Notes under the pieces: model-generated | Told to the model about the DNA's origin: nothing | The model's database searches: none | The model's input: the letters and a program-made list of their open reading frames with translations, nothing else | Shown here: positions 1 through 10,275 of the stretch, one piece after another | Numbering within the stretch: the stretch's first letter is position 1 | Layout: each line of letters begins with the position of its first letter | DNA from: Propionispora vibrioides | GTDB taxonomy: Bacteria; Bacillota; Negativicutes; Propionisporales; Propionisporaceae | Reading direction: 5' to 3' | DNA length: 64,000 nucleotides | Assembly (NCBI RefSeq): GCF_900110485.1 | Contig: NZ_FODY01000007.1 | Location: 1-64,000 of the forward strand | Program-made: the position numbers and the translations under genes

Positions 1-115
1 GATACGAGTCCGCACATCTGGCATATTGTTTATACCTTACATTGTTCAGTTTTCAGAGAACACCGGACTGCGTTGCCGCAGTTCCTGTTGACCGCCGCCT
101 TGCGACAGCTTTTAT
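1..115 (-). other. Leader of an rRNA operon running out of the left edge
   Basis: On the minus strand this stretch follows two strong promoters and carries CTCTGAAAACTGAAC (44-58), a leader sequence typical just ahead of Firmicute 16S rRNA genes. No 16S sequence is inside the window, so the gene itself should begin just beyond position 1. The assignment rests on leader and promoter form only. Confidence 0.7.
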
Positions 116-144
116 ATACTATCACATCGGCTTTTGCCTGTCAA
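116..144 (-). promoter_or_regulatory. Gene-proximal rRNA promoter
   Basis: Minus strand TTGACA (139-144), a 17-bp spacer and TAGTAT (116-121). This is a near-consensus sigma-A promoter placed directly ahead of the rRNA leader. Confidence 0.8.
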
Positions 145-191
145 CCTGTTTTTTTGTTTAACTAGCATCGCTCGTTCCAGCGACTTTTTAT

Positions 192-220
192 ATGATAGCA
201 TATTACAAATTGTTTGTCCA
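192..220 (-). promoter_or_regulatory. Upstream rRNA promoter
   Basis: Minus strand TGGACA (215-220), 17-bp spacer, TATCAT (192-197), 76 bp upstream of the second promoter. Tandem promoters of this kind are usual for Firmicute rRNA operons. Confidence 0.6.
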
Positions 221-287
221 TATATTTTCCCGGATTTTGTCGGTAATTCATGCCGATGGTTTTCGGCAGACTCTTAGTTATAAGCAT

Positions 288-315
288 AAAAAAGTGAGCC
301 CAAGGGCTCACTTTT
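288..315 (-). terminator. Terminator after lysS
   Basis: Perfect 12-bp inverted repeat (290-301 and 304-315) followed on the minus strand by a T run. It lies four bases past the lysS stop and separates greA-lysS from the rRNA promoters. Confidence 0.85.
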
Positions 316-318
316 CAT

Positions 319-1851
<1,533 letters not shown>

Positions 1852-1871
1852 TTACAGGTATTTTAATTGTA

Positions 1872-2348
1872 TTAACGTTTAATATCCAGAATTTCATATT
1901 TTAATATTCCCGCCGGGACATTTACTTCCACGATGCTGCCTACCTTTTGACCTAGAATAGCTGCTCCGACAGGCGATTCGTTAGAAATTTTAGACTCAGT
2001 CGGATCAGCCTCCGCCGAACCAACGATGGTATATTCCAATTCATCGGAAAACTCCAAATCCTTTAAGCGAACGGTCGCACCAACTGCAACAACATCAGTA
2101 CTGATTTCTCCTTCATCAATAACCTGAGCATTGCGTAAGGTTTTTTCCAGGGTAAGGATTTCACCTTCAATAAAGGCTTGTTCATTTTTCGCATCTTCAT
2201 ATTCCGAGTTTTCGCTGATATCGCCAAATTCTATGGCTTGCTTTATGCGCTCCGCTACCTCACGCCGTCTTACCGATTTTAAGTAGTCCAGCTTTTGTTC
2301 GGTCTTCTTTAATCCCTCTAACGTAAGGATAATCTGTTTTTCTGCCAT
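1872..2348 (-). CDS. greA: Transcription elongation factor GreA
   Basis: Rescues backtracked RNA polymerase by stimulating transcript cleavage. The 158-aa length is typical. The N-terminal coiled coil carries the signature [18 protein letters not shown] at its tip, and the C-terminal FKBP-like domain contains [18 protein letters not shown]. The start ATG at 2348 follows an AAAGGAGAG ribosome-binding site, and a TATAAT hexamer lies upstream at 2376-2381 on the minus strand. It is the first gene of a likely greA-lysS unit. Confidence 0.96.
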   Translation of the reverse strand: MAEKQIILTLEGLKKTEQKLDYLKSVRRREVAERIKQAIEFGDISENSEYEDAKNEQAFIEGEILTLEKTLRNAQVIDEGEISTDVVAVGATVRLKDLEFSDELEYTIVGSAEADPTESKISNESPVGAAILGQKVGSIVEVNVPAGILKYEILDIKR

Positions 2349-2470
2349 AAGATGAGCTCTCCTTTATCCCTCTAAATTATACCTTATTAGAATTATGATA
2401 GAATCCGATTACTACATCATATTCTTATTTTTAATAAAATTGCCACGCGAAGCAAACAGACAATATAAAT

Positions 2471-2493
2471 AGTGCCAAGTTACACTTGACACT
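2471..2493 (-). terminator. Possible weak terminator after the acyl-ACP reductase-like gene
   Basis: AGTGCCAAG/CTTGACACT hairpin with one mismatch and a T-rich but interrupted tail on the minus strand. It lies 70 bp past the 2566 stop. Only weakly supported. Confidence 0.35.
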
Positions 2494-2565
2494 TGCAACA
2501 GGCTGATGAATACCCCGCTATCATGCATTCATTATAGGCATTAAAGCTTATCTTGTCAATATTTT

Positions 2566-3660
2566 CTAAACGATTTCCCTCCTTAAAGCGGTACTTTTCC
2601 TTGCAGCATTTGTTTTTATTGCAGCTACCTCTTCCGGCCGCAAAGCGCGCTCAAAACTACGGAGCCCAGACAATTTGAACCCATGCTTTTTACCTAGTTG
2701 CTCTATTGTTTCCACCTGCCTGACGGTTAATTCACGTCCTAATGTAAAATTTTCGTATCTTTTTTCCAGAGCCAGGATCATCGTTTCCGCCATGCAGGCG
2801 TAGGCGGTGCCGGCCGGAAAACCAAAATGCATGCCGAAATCCACCTGTCCCGGTACTTCAACAATACCGCCTTCAATGACCAAAATGTCGTCTCTCAGTT
2901 CTGCCACCTTTCTGGACACATTGCGCGGTCTGGCCACATCACACACGATAGCTCCCGGTTTCAGGTCTTCCGCCTCAATAATACTATCTACCGCACTGGT
3001 TACGGCAATAATGATGTCCGCCGTTTTTAATGCAGCTTTTGTATTGGACGTTACCCGCACAGCCAATCCTGTATGACGCATAATTTGTCCGGCCAGCCAT
3101 TCCAGCTTCGTTCCGTTGCGAGCGGCCAGTGTCAAGAAACGGACCTCTTTGGCCAAAATTTGCGCACAGGCTGCACCAATCGAACCGGTTGCCCCGAGTA
3201 TTAAAATATTAGCCTCCTCCAGCTTTATATCCATGATAGCGGCAGCCTGCCGTATTCCCTCAATAGCCGTGGCCACCGTATAGCTATTGCCTGTGGTAAC
3301 GGCAATATTTAGATGATCGGCAACGGTGATTCCCGCATCACCGACAATAGAGGTAAACGCTCCCAGGCCAACCACGTTTGCCCCCAGCTTTTCCGCGATC
3401 TTGCCAGCCTTGATTATCTTGTTCAGCACATATTTCTCCGGCAGCTCCAGCATTTGCCGCGATGTCAACGGGCAGCCGATAAACCAGCCCTCCGCTTCAT
3501 TGCAGGGTGATTGTATCCCGGTTATAGTGGAAACCTTAAAGGGAGGAACATATTTAATCAAGGTCTCTACGAACGGATCGGGCAAATCCTTAACTACGGG
3601 AAACTTCCGGCTTACATCTTTCGCCGTAAGAGGATGAAGGATAAATGCAAACTTTTCCAT
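2566..3660 (-). CDS. Acyl-ACP reductase-like NAD(P)-binding protein (cyanobacterial AAR fold)
   Basis: This 364-aa protein resembles cyanobacterial long-chain acyl-ACP reductase (AAR), which reduces acyl-ACP to fatty aldehyde. Landmarks in order are GLGAFTSIV (98-106), TTGNSYT (122-128), the Rossmann glycine motif GATGSIG (156-162), IEGGIVEVPG (262-271) and AYACMAET (286-293). Cys289 aligns with the cysteine that forms the acyl-enzyme in AAR. From similarity to shikimate-dehydrogenase folds it may be annotated only as a dehydrogenase. No aldehyde-deformylating oxygenase is in view, so the aldehyde, if made, must have another fate. It is third in a likely operon behind an HTH gene and a quinate-dehydrogenase-like gene. 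The alignment is from memory; substrate is unknown. Confidence 0.6.
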   Translation of the reverse strand: MEKFAFILHPLTAKDVSRKFPVVKDLPDPFVETLIKYVPPFKVSTITGIQSPCNEAEGWFIGCPLTSRQMLELPEKYVLNKIIKAGKIAEKLGANVVGLGAFTSIVGDAGITVADHLNIAVTTGNSYTVATAIEGIRQAAAIMDIKLEEANILILGATGSIGAACAQILAKEVRFLTLAARNGTKLEWLAGQIMRHTGLAVRVTSNTKAALKTADIIIAVTSAVDSIIEAEDLKPGAIVCDVARPRNVSRKVAELRDDILVIEGGIVEVPGQVDFGMHFGFPAGTAYACMAETMILALEKRYENFTLGRELTVRQVETIEQLGKKHGFKLSGLRSFERALRPEEVAAIKTNAARKSTALRREIV

Positions 3661-3810
3661 ACCGATTCCACTCCTTTCTATTAGACCTCTCCTGCAGTTA
3701 AACGCGAGTAGATGAACGAGGATTTTTTCGTCCAGTATTGGCGGGTTCTGGCACCAACGTTGGCCGGAAAAAAGACCGCTTAGCGTCTCGATTTAATTGT
3801 TGAATAAGGT

Positions 3811-4713
3811 CTATCCCCAGCACTCGATCCGGGGCCTTATATCCAGCTCGGTTAACCACCGTTCATAATCCCGTCCGGTAAGTTCTTCCGGCCGTTTGCC
3901 CGCTAAGGCAACAAGCACTCCTTCCAGCACATTCGTACCACAAGACCGTCCGCTCATCCATGGTGTAGTCGTTATCAGCGTCTTCACACCGCGTTCTTTG
4001 AGCAGCGCCATATCCTGGGCGGTAACGGTATTGGTGATAATGCTCTTGCCTGCCAAGCTATCCGGCATATACCGCCTGATATAATGAAAATCACCGGCAA
4101 TAACCGCCGCTTCACGAAAGTAACTGCCAAACCGGGGGGTTGCCTGTTGTTGACTTAATCCGGTGGGATAGAAAAACCGGACGGGGAGCCGGGTAATTAC
4201 AGGAGCCAGGCAACGCGCCAGCCTTGCCAGGCCGGTCAAGGTATGTAGCGGCAACGGCAAACCCACACCGAACAGTAAATCGCCAAAAACCAGCTTACTG
4301 CCCCGTTCCGTCAAGGCCTCGGCCATGCCAAAGCGATCTACCGCACAGACCAGCAGCACTGGCGTATCCTGGAATTGTACAATGCGCTGATCATCCAGAA
4401 ATTGAATGACCCGCCGTTCCAAAGTATTTTTAAGACCACTGCCATCGACGACCGGCGTTTTCCTGGCTACTCCTGCCAACCGGGCACTTTCGCGAAAGGT
4501 GTACCGCTTTCCACCGGCATAAATGTAAAGATCAGTTCCGCCCAGACCAAAAGCATCTACCTGCCCATCCAGTTGACGGATCAGTTGCATGGCCTTCTTT
4601 ATACTTCCGTCTGTGCCTATACGGGAAATAGCAACCGGTTGACCGCCGATTGTTTCGACGGAATGGTGATCGCGTTCTGACGCTCCCAGGCTAATACTGA
4701 CAATGCGTTTCAC
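3811..4713 (-). CDS. Conserved protein, possibly the family labelled quinate 5-dehydrogenase
   Basis: 300 aa, cytoplasmic, no signal peptide or membrane segment. The N-terminus (KRIVSISLGASERDHH) and the segments GLGGTDLY and TTTPWMSGRSCGTNVLEG resemble a small Firmicute family that I recall being named quinate 5-dehydrogenase by annotation transfer. I see no convincing dinucleotide-binding motif, so the enzymatic name is doubtful. Start is GTG at 4713 with AGGAGG nine bases upstream. It lies 16 bp after the HTH gene and 150 bp before the acyl-ACP reductase-like gene, so the three look like one unit. Function is not established. Confidence 0.5.
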   Translation of the reverse strand: MKRIVSISLGASERDHHSVETIGGQPVAISRIGTDGSIKKAMQLIRQLDGQVDAFGLGGTDLYIYAGGKRYTFRESARLAGVARKTPVVDGSGLKNTLERRVIQFLDDQRIVQFQDTPVLLVCAVDRFGMAEALTERGSKLVFGDLLFGVGLPLPLHTLTGLARLARCLAPVITRLPVRFFYPTGLSQQQATPRFGSYFREAAVIAGDFHYIRRYMPDSLAGKSIITNTVTAQDMALLKERGVKTLITTTPWMSGRSCGTNVLEGVLVALAGKRPEELTGRDYERWLTELDIRPRIECWG

Positions 4714-4729
4714 CCAGAAAACCCTCCTG

Positions 4730-5248
4730 CTATAAAAGCTGCTCCATAATGGTGCGTACCTTTGCCGGGTCTACATATTCGTCGGCCACCAACGGCGATT
4801 CGCCAATTTTAATGGCGACAATCTCCTTGTCAAGCAAGGCGCCAAATAGCGCGACTCTCTTATCGGAGCCAATGACAATCACCGTTTCATAGGTCCGCAA
4901 TTGGGAAAGAATGCGGATCAAATCGTTGAATAATTCCAGCCCTGACCTTTGCCTGATAAATTCCTGCCGGCCCTGCTCCGATAGCACCAGACAGTAATCA
5001 ATACCGGTTTGCCTGGCAATAGCATCAATTTCATCGCAGTTTTTTATCGGAAACCCGATAATGGCCACCTTACCGCCTTTCCGGATTTCTCCCAGCGTTT
5101 CCAGTTTAGAGATGACCGTACGGTCCAGTCCGAAAGCTTCGGACGTTTCCATCTGAGAGTAGCCCCGGGAACGCATAAGCATAATATTGTCCAGTATTTG
5201 GTGGATTTTATACAAATTGATGACTTTAGCTCCGATGCGCAACAACAT
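4730..5248 (-). CDS. Helix-turn-helix regulator of the reductase cluster
   Basis: 172 aa. Residues about 25-60 (GYSQMETSEAFGLDRTVISK) fit a helix-turn-helix: helix, turn with GLD, and a recognition helix with TVISKLE. The remainder (KVAIIGFPIKN, VIVIGSDKRVALFGALLD) looks like an alpha/beta ligand or oligomerisation domain that I cannot name. It is the first gene of the cluster and is preceded by an imperfect palindrome over its own promoter, which suggests autoregulation. Start ATG at 5248 with AAGGAC upstream. Confidence 0.6.
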   Translation of the reverse strand: MLLRIGAKVINLYKIHQILDNIMLMRSRGYSQMETSEAFGLDRTVISKLETLGEIRKGGKVAIIGFPIKNCDEIDAIARQTGIDYCLVLSEQGRQEFIRQRSGLELFNDLIRILSQLRTYETVIVIGSDKRVALFGALLDKEIVAIKIGESPLVADEYVDPAKVRTIMEQLL

Positions 5249-5298
5249 ACGCTCGTCCTTTCCCTGCCAAGTGCCAATATGATCAGGAAACTACCTAT

Positions 5299-5327
5299 AG
5301 TATATGTACACAATACGGTGCACATAC
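5299..5327 (-). promoter_or_regulatory. Promoter and candidate operator of the HTH-reductase operon
   Basis: Minus strand TATACT -10 (5299-5304). An imperfect inverted repeat, ATGTACAC-N6-GTGCACAT with one mismatch (5304-5325), fills the spacer towards a poor -35. The position is that expected for a regulator acting on its own operon. Confidence 0.5.
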
Positions 5328-5363
5328 GCCTGGAAACCAACTATTTGCAAACAAAAAAGGGTA

Positions 5364-5388
5364 TAAAAAAACAGAGCCGCAGCTCTGT
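5364..5388 (-). terminator. Terminator after dusB
   Basis: Seven-bp perfect stem ACAGAGC/GCTCTGT (5371-5377, 5382-5388) followed by seven T residues on the minus strand, 34 bp past the dusB stop. Confidence 0.8.
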
Positions 5389-5421
5389 TAAACATCAAAT
5401 ATTACCTATGACACTGACGTC

Positions 5422-6378
5422 TTAAGAAAAGTAACGCTTTACCGTATCAATGAAATCCTGCCTGGATTCGGCTTGATTGAATCTTAGCCTCATTTCATTG
5501 GAATGGGGCAAACCCTTTGTATACCAGGCAGCATGGCGGCGCATTTCACGAATACCGACATATTCGCCTTTGTAATAAAGCAGCATATCCAGATGGCGAA
5601 ACAAAACATCCATACGTTCGGCCATGCCAGGCGGCGGCAACAATTCTCCTGCCGCCAGATAGTGCGTAATTTGACGGAAAATCCAGGGATTCCCCTGAGC
5701 GGCCCGGCCTACCATTACCGCGTCGCAGGCGGTTTCTTCCATCATTCTTGCCGCATCCTGCGGCGTCCTGACATCACCATTGCCAATGACCGGAATGGTC
5801 ACGCTCTCTTTCACTTTTTTTATAATACTCCAGTCAGCCTGACCGGCGTAAAACTGCTCCCGGGTACGTCCATGCACCGCGATTGCGCTAATACCGGCCT
5901 TTTCGGCCAGCAGGGCCATTTCCACAGCGTTTACCGAGTCGTCATCCCAGCCTTTGCGGATTTTAACAGTTACCGGTTTGTGAGCTGCTTCCGTTACACT
6001 GGCCATAATGCGGTAAGCTAATTCCGGTTGCTTCATCAGCGCCGAGCCTTCACCGTTTTTTACAATCTTAGGTGTAGGGCACCCCATGTTGATATCAATA
6101 ATATCAACCCCGGCTTGTTCTACGATTTTAGCAGCTTCGGCCATCCCGTCCGGATCGGAGCCAAACAACTGAACGGCTACCGGCCGCTCCCGGTCCTCGC
6201 TTTGCATAATGCTTTCCGTATTGGTGTTTTTGTATAGTAAGCCCTTGTTGCTGACCATTTCGGAATATACCAGGCCGCAGCCCATTTCCTTGGCCAGCAG
6301 TCGAAAGGGTAAATCGGTTACACCAGCCATCGGCGCCAGAATAACCGGATTTTTCAGTATTATGTTTCCAATCTGCAT
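5422..6378 (-). CDS. dusB: tRNA-dihydrouridine synthase
   Basis: FMN- and NADPH-dependent reduction of uridines in the tRNA D-loop. The 318-aa TIM barrel shows the family signature APMAGVTDLPFR (16-27), the FMN-site segment DINMGCPTPKI, the active-site region VKIRKGWDD and GNGDV near the phosphate-binding loop. Start ATG at 6378. A position close to lysS is usual in Firmicutes (yacF in Bacillus). It is transcribed alone here, bounded by its own terminator. Confidence 0.93.
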   Translation of the reverse strand: MQIGNIILKNPVILAPMAGVTDLPFRLLAKEMGCGLVYSEMVSNKGLLYKNTNTESIMQSEDRERPVAVQLFGSDPDGMAEAAKIVEQAGVDIIDINMGCPTPKIVKNGEGSALMKQPELAYRIMASVTEAAHKPVTVKIRKGWDDDSVNAVEMALLAEKAGISAIAVHGRTREQFYAGQADWSIIKKVKESVTIPVIGNGDVRTPQDAARMMEETACDAVMVGRAAQGNPWIFRQITHYLAAGELLPPPGMAERMDVLFRHLDMLLYYKGEYVGIREMRRHAAWYTKGLPHSNEMRLRFNQAESRQDFIDTVKRYFS

Positions 6379-6470
6379 ATCCTTATTGCTCCCCGCTTAA
6401 TCAGATGAACTTATTATATAGTGTCCCTCCATTTAGCGCAAATCAGACCGGTAAGAAACTATCTGTGCGA

Positions 6471-6558
6471 TAGGGAACCACTGATTTATTCACATAACAC
6501 AGCCAGCCGGAAAAATCTCTCGCCAGGCTGGCAGGCTCATTAAATCAGCGGTTCCCTA
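6471..6558. mobile_element. Family 1 miniature element, short form
   Basis: 88 bp starting TAGGGAACC and ending GGTTCCCTA, with longer imperfect inverted repeats (ACTGATTTATTCA against TAAATCAGCGG). It looks like a deletion form of the ~169-bp elements at 40249 and 48971, keeping both ends and the GGCGAGAGATTTTTCC block. It lies between dusB and the srlB terminator. Confidence 0.7.
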
Positions 6559-6565
6559 GAAACAA

Positions 6566-6611
6566 AAAAGTTTCATTATATATACAGCATTGTATATATA
6601 ATGAAACTTTT
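6566..6611 (-). terminator. Terminator after srlB
   Basis: Perfect 20-bp AT-rich inverted repeat (6566-6585, 6592-6611) with a six-base loop, closed on the minus side by a T run. It marks the end of the glucitol PTS unit. Confidence 0.8.
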
Positions 6612-6630
6612 ATACTGCTATATGACCTGA

Positions 6631-6987
6631 TTATTCGATGGTAATCTTATCGCCAACCGTAATTTCAGGTTTATTTTCACCTTTTAATTCAATTTGACCC
6701 GGCAGTTCCACTTCGGAATGTCCGGAAAATTTGAATGTGCAATGACCCAGTTCGCTCAATGTTTTCGGTGCTTCGTCACCGATAGCAGTAATGATGTACT
6801 CATGTTTCCCCATCGTTACTTTGTCGCCCACGGCAAGAGGACTCTTAATTTCGCCTGGCGTATGCATAAGCGATATTTCTTCCAGTTCAGTTAAAGGACA
6901 TTTATCAAAAATAATCAAACAGCCGGTATCCTTCAATAATTCGAAGGCAGCATCTCCAACACTGGTAACAGTAACTTCGTATTTCAT
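6631..6987 (-). CDS. srlB: PTS glucitol/sorbitol-type IIA component
   Basis: Accepts phosphate from HPr and passes it to the IIB domain of SrlE. About 118 aa, the size of E. coli SrlB. The product begins MKYEVTVTSVG and contains FDKCPLTELEEISLMHTPGE followed by a beta-rich fold; the His in LMHTPGE is a candidate phosphorylation site by position, not proven. I prefer the ATG at 6987, behind GAGAGG, over the ATG at 7005, which has no ribosome-binding site. Last gene of the unit gutM-srlA-srlE-srlB. Confidence 0.85.
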   Translation of the reverse strand: MKYEVTVTSVGDAAFELLKDTGCLIIFDKCPLTELEEISLMHTPGEIKSPLAVGDKVTMGKHEYIITAIGDEAPKTLSELGHCTFKFSGHSEVELPGQIELKGENKPEITVGDKITIE

Positions 6988-7112
6988 TTTTACTTTTCCT
7001 CTCATTTCTTAGCACAAAGAATGTAAAGTTAATGAGTGACAAGCAACAGTAGCGTGGCCCGCCCTCATTAACCTTACAAATCTTATATACTATATTGTTT
7101 TTATGATGTGAC

Positions 7113-8090
7113 TTAGAACAACCCGATTCCCATGAAGTATGCAATTACTACGGATGCCGGGCCAGTGATAAGCCGTGTCATCAGAATAACCGGTACACCG
7201 ATTTCAATAGTTTGCGGTTCAGCTTCAGCCAAGCTCAAACCAACCGGATGGAAGTCGCAACCAACCTGCGGGTTGATGGCAAACAGAGCAGGCAGTGCAA
7301 AGGAAGGAGGAATATGGCCAGCGCCAATTTCCACACCAAGCAACACGCCAACTACCTGAGCGATAACGGCGCCTGGTCCAAGCATCGGTGACAGCACCGG
7401 CAGGGAGCACACAACAGATATGGCCAGCAAACCGGGGATACTGCCGGCATACGGCGATACGAAATTAGCAATGATATTACCAATCCCGGATTGTAAGATA
7501 ATACCGATAATCATACTTACAAATGCCATGAAAGGCAGAATGCTCTTAATACAAATATCAATGGTGTTACGACCGGCCTGGAAGAATACACCCACTACCT
7601 TACCGGCTGCTTTACCGAATCTGGCAAGGAAGTTGCTCTTTTCTTCCGGTTGAGGTTGTGCCGGTCTTGCAGCGGCGGCCGGTTTAGCGGCGGCCGGAGC
7701 TGCGCTCGGTACCGGAGCGGAACCGTCAAACATCGTAATGTTCTCTTCTTTAACATCCGATACATAAATATCTTCGGTAATGAATTGAGCCAGAGGACCG
7801 GTTTTACCTACAGGCAAAACATTAACGGTAGGAACACGTTTTTTCGGATATACACCGCAGCGAGCCGTACCGCCGCAGTCAACAACAACAACTGCGATTT
7901 GATCATCAGGAACACCGGTTTTAAAACCGTCTACCAGTTCGCAGCCAGTCATTTCAGCCAGTCTCAGAGCAATCGGATGAAAACCGCCGCCGGTAACGCA
8001 GACAACTTTGTTCTTTTGTTCGGTCGGTTGTATCACTAATGGTCCGCCAAAGCCGGCAGAGCCTCTTTCAATTTTTACTTTATTAAACAT
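7113..8090 (-). CDS. srlE: PTS glucitol/sorbitol-type IIB(C) component
   Basis: 325 aa. The N-terminal cytoplasmic IIB part (about 1-110) starts MFNKVKIERGSAGFGGPL and carries CGGTARCGVYPKKRVPTVNV, which includes the cysteine region used for phosphotransfer. An Ala/Pro-rich linker (about 127-150) leads to a C-terminal membrane part with several hydrophobic helices and the block QVGCDFHPVGLSLAEAEP. Start ATG with AGGAGG nine bases upstream. The substrate may be a polyol other than glucitol, because no SrlD is present nearby. Confidence 0.9.
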   Translation of the reverse strand: MFNKVKIERGSAGFGGPLVIQPTEQKNKVVCVTGGGFHPIALRLAEMTGCELVDGFKTGVPDDQIAVVVVDCGGTARCGVYPKKRVPTVNVLPVGKTGPLAQFITEDIYVSDVKEENITMFDGSAPVPSAAPAAAKPAAAARPAQPQPEEKSNFLARFGKAAGKVVGVFFQAGRNTIDICIKSILPFMAFVSMIIGIILQSGIGNIIANFVSPYAGSIPGLLAISVVCSLPVLSPMLGPGAVIAQVVGVLLGVEIGAGHIPPSFALPALFAINPQVGCDFHPVGLSLAEAEPQTIEIGVPVILMTRLITGPASVVIAYFMGIGLF

Positions 8091-8159
8091 CGCTTCATGC
8101 CTCCTAAAGATTTTAGATATTTATCAGGCTAACCCAAAAATTCTTATTAAAACTTGTGA

Positions 8160-8690
8160 TTAGTCTACGCTGATTCCATTTTTACGGAACATGTAAAGGG
8201 TTGCTTTTTCGGTAATAATGCCGCGCATTAAGATAACGATAACGCCTGTGATAAAGTATCTAACTGCCAGTTCGCCAAGAGGAAGGCCCAGAGTAGTGAT
8301 GCCTTGCGAAATACCCATCCAAACGAATAATTCAGCCGAGTTTGCATGCGGGAAAAGTCCAGTGATCGGATGAACGAAGGAAATTGATGCATCCTGGAAA
8401 GCCGGTTTATATTTTTCCGGCAGGAAACGACCAAAACTGTAGCAAATCGGATTAGTTAGGAAAAATACCGCAATAACAGGGAATATGGTGTAACGCAGGA
8501 TAATGTTGCCGGTACACATCTTAGCTATATTGTTTACTTTCTCTTCACCCACCAAACCAATCAGTGAGTTTACTGCCGTAATAAGAACAACAAGAGTGGG
8601 GATAATGCCTGTAACTAAGCCTGCAAAAACTGTACCGCCTTTTTGGAACAATGCGATAAAACCTGTCGCTAAATGTGCTAATAGATCCAT
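8160..8690 (-). CDS. srlA: PTS glucitol/sorbitol-type IIC component
   Basis: Membrane permease half that works with SrlE. 176 aa, close to E. coli SrlA, with several transmembrane helices (TGIIPTLVVLITAVNSLIG, YTIFPVIAVFFLTNPICYSF) and the conserved segment SFVHPITGLFPHANSAELF. The ATG at 8690 has AAGGAGG nine bases upstream; the upstream in-frame codon at 8717 lies before the Shine-Dalgarno sequence. Confidence 0.9.
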   Translation of the reverse strand: MDLLAHLATGFIALFQKGGTVFAGLVTGIIPTLVVLITAVNSLIGLVGEEKVNNIAKMCTGNIILRYTIFPVIAVFFLTNPICYSFGRFLPEKYKPAFQDASISFVHPITGLFPHANSAELFVWMGISQGITTLGLPLGELAVRYFITGVIVILMRGIITEKATLYMFRKNGISVD

Positions 8691-8866
8691 GAACTTATAC
8701 CTCCTTATAATTTGCACTGCCAGACTAATTCCACCGTAACCGTTCAGTCCCCCCGGACGCTTGCCGCTCCCCTCCCTTCGTGGGATTTGTAAACTGCTAT
8801 ATAAAATATAAGCCTATATTCTATATACTTTGTTAATGAAACCACCAGTTAGCTCTGCTCCTGTTC

Positions 8867-9271
8867 TTACGCCAGGCACTCGGCCGCTGCTTCGGTTTCC
8901 TCAGCCTTATTGAGCTGCCTTTCGATTTGTTCGATAGCTTCCAGCATAGCAACATCCCGTTTTTTATCCGGCTCAGCCAGTACTCTTTCTTTTAGCCGGG
9001 CAACGTTACAGCCTTTTACACCGGGTAGTTCCTTGAAGCGAGCCAGCACGCTAAATCCTTTCATCATGCGGCCTTCCACAACATCACCGTCCTCGTCGGT
9101 AACCAATACCACAATATTACCGGCCGTCAGTTTCCGTTTTTTACTGCCCATACCGACAAGCCCTTTCTGTCTGGACTCGGCCAGTGTCTTTCTCAGGTTT
9201 TTTATTTGGAAGTAAGTTAATAACATTTGCAGAGAATACATGACGAAAAGAAACAACATGAACCTTTCCAT
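8867..9271 (-). CDS. gutM: GutM-type accessory regulator
   Basis: 134 aa with one N-terminal membrane helix (MERFMLFLFVMYSLQMLLTY region) followed by a soluble part with KKRKLTAGNIVVLVTDEDG, as in E. coli GutM/SrlM, described as an activator of the gut operon. A membrane segment makes a direct DNA-binding role unclear. It lies directly between the SorC1 gene and srlA on the same strand, so it is probably part of the same transcript. Confidence 0.8.
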   Translation of the reverse strand: MERFMLFLFVMYSLQMLLTYFQIKNLRKTLAESRQKGLVGMGSKKRKLTAGNIVVLVTDEDGDVVEGRMMKGFSVLARFKELPGVKGCNVARLKERVLAEPDKKRDVAMLEAIEQIERQLNKAEETEAAAECLA

Positions 9272-9312
9272 TGCCAGTCCCCTTCCTTATATCTTAATAT
9301 TTAACTTAATAT

Positions 9313-10275
9313 TTAACGTTGCTCGGCATAATCGCTGATGGCCGTCGCACTGCTATAATTTGTTACCAGCACATTAATTAATTTGCTATGCAGTGCGCCA
9401 ATGATCGCCATGACTTTTTTCTCACCACAGGCTACGCCAATCATTGTTTCAATCCGTTTCAACGCTTCCATTTCGATGCCGACTACCCGTTTATTGAATT
9501 CAAACCGGTCAGTATTGCCTTCAATATCATAAAACCGCAGGCAAATATCGCCAATCGCTCCGGCCTTATCCAAATTGCTGGTATCATAGAGATTGAAGTA
9601 ACCGCTGCTCATCATCGATGAGGCCGGGTCGGTAGGCGAACCGACGCCGACTAATCCTATATTGCATAATTTCGCATAATCCAATACTTCTTTGATACTG
9701 GTTTCTTTTAGAATTTCTTTTCTAATATTCTCGTTGCTGACCACTGCAGGGGCGTGCAATAACTTGAAGCTTCCGCCAAAGGCCCGGGCCAGATCGGTTA
9801 TGATTTCATTGGGATGAATTTCTCGCTGTGACTGACCAACACCGCCGATAAACGGAACAAAGGTCAGATTTAATTTCCCCGGATTAGCGATATAATTGGC
9901 AATGCATTTCACCGTATTACCCATAGACACGCCGATGGTGTTTCCCGGCTTTACAATCCGCATCAAATACTCGGCAGCCGCTTTGGCAACCTGTATGGTC
10001 TGCAGCCGGTCATCTGCTTCATCTTCGACGATAATAACTTCTTTCATGCCAAATAACTTTTCAATTTTTCTTTCCAGCGATTCAAAGTTATTGCGTAATG
10101 GATTGATAATTTCGATTCTGACAATTCCGGTTTCTTTTCCCTCTTTCAACAGTCGAGACACTGTAGGCCGGGAAACTCCTAAAATGCTAGCAATTTCATT
10201 TTGTGTATAGTTTTCTTCATAATACAATTTACAGCATTTTACTATCAGCCGGCTGTCATCCACAATTTTTTGCAT
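9313..10275 (-). CDS. SorC-family sugar-responsive regulator (copy 1)
   Basis: 320 aa. N-terminal helix-turn-helix (YTQNEIASILGVSRPTVSRLL, about 23-43) and a C-terminal phosphosugar-binding domain of the SorC/DeoR type (NTIGVSMGNTV, PFIGGVGQ, GLVGVGSP). First gene of the SorC1-gutM-srlA-srlE-srlB unit, so it probably controls this PTS in response to a phosphorylated polyol. It is a close paralogue of the next SorC gene, with the same length and similar sequence throughout. Confidence 0.92.
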   Translation of the reverse strand: MQKIVDDSRLIVKCCKLYYEENYTQNEIASILGVSRPTVSRLLKEGKETGIVRIEIINPLRNNFESLERKIEKLFGMKEVIIVEDEADDRLQTIQVAKAAAEYLMRIVKPGNTIGVSMGNTVKCIANYIANPGKLNLTFVPFIGGVGQSQREIHPNEIITDLARAFGGSFKLLHAPAVVSNENIRKEILKETSIKEVLDYAKLCNIGLVGVGSPTDPASSMMSSGYFNLYDTSNLDKAGAIGDICLRFYDIEGNTDRFEFNKRVVGIEMEALKRIETMIGVACGEKKVMAIIGALHSKLINVLVTNYSSATAISDYAEQR

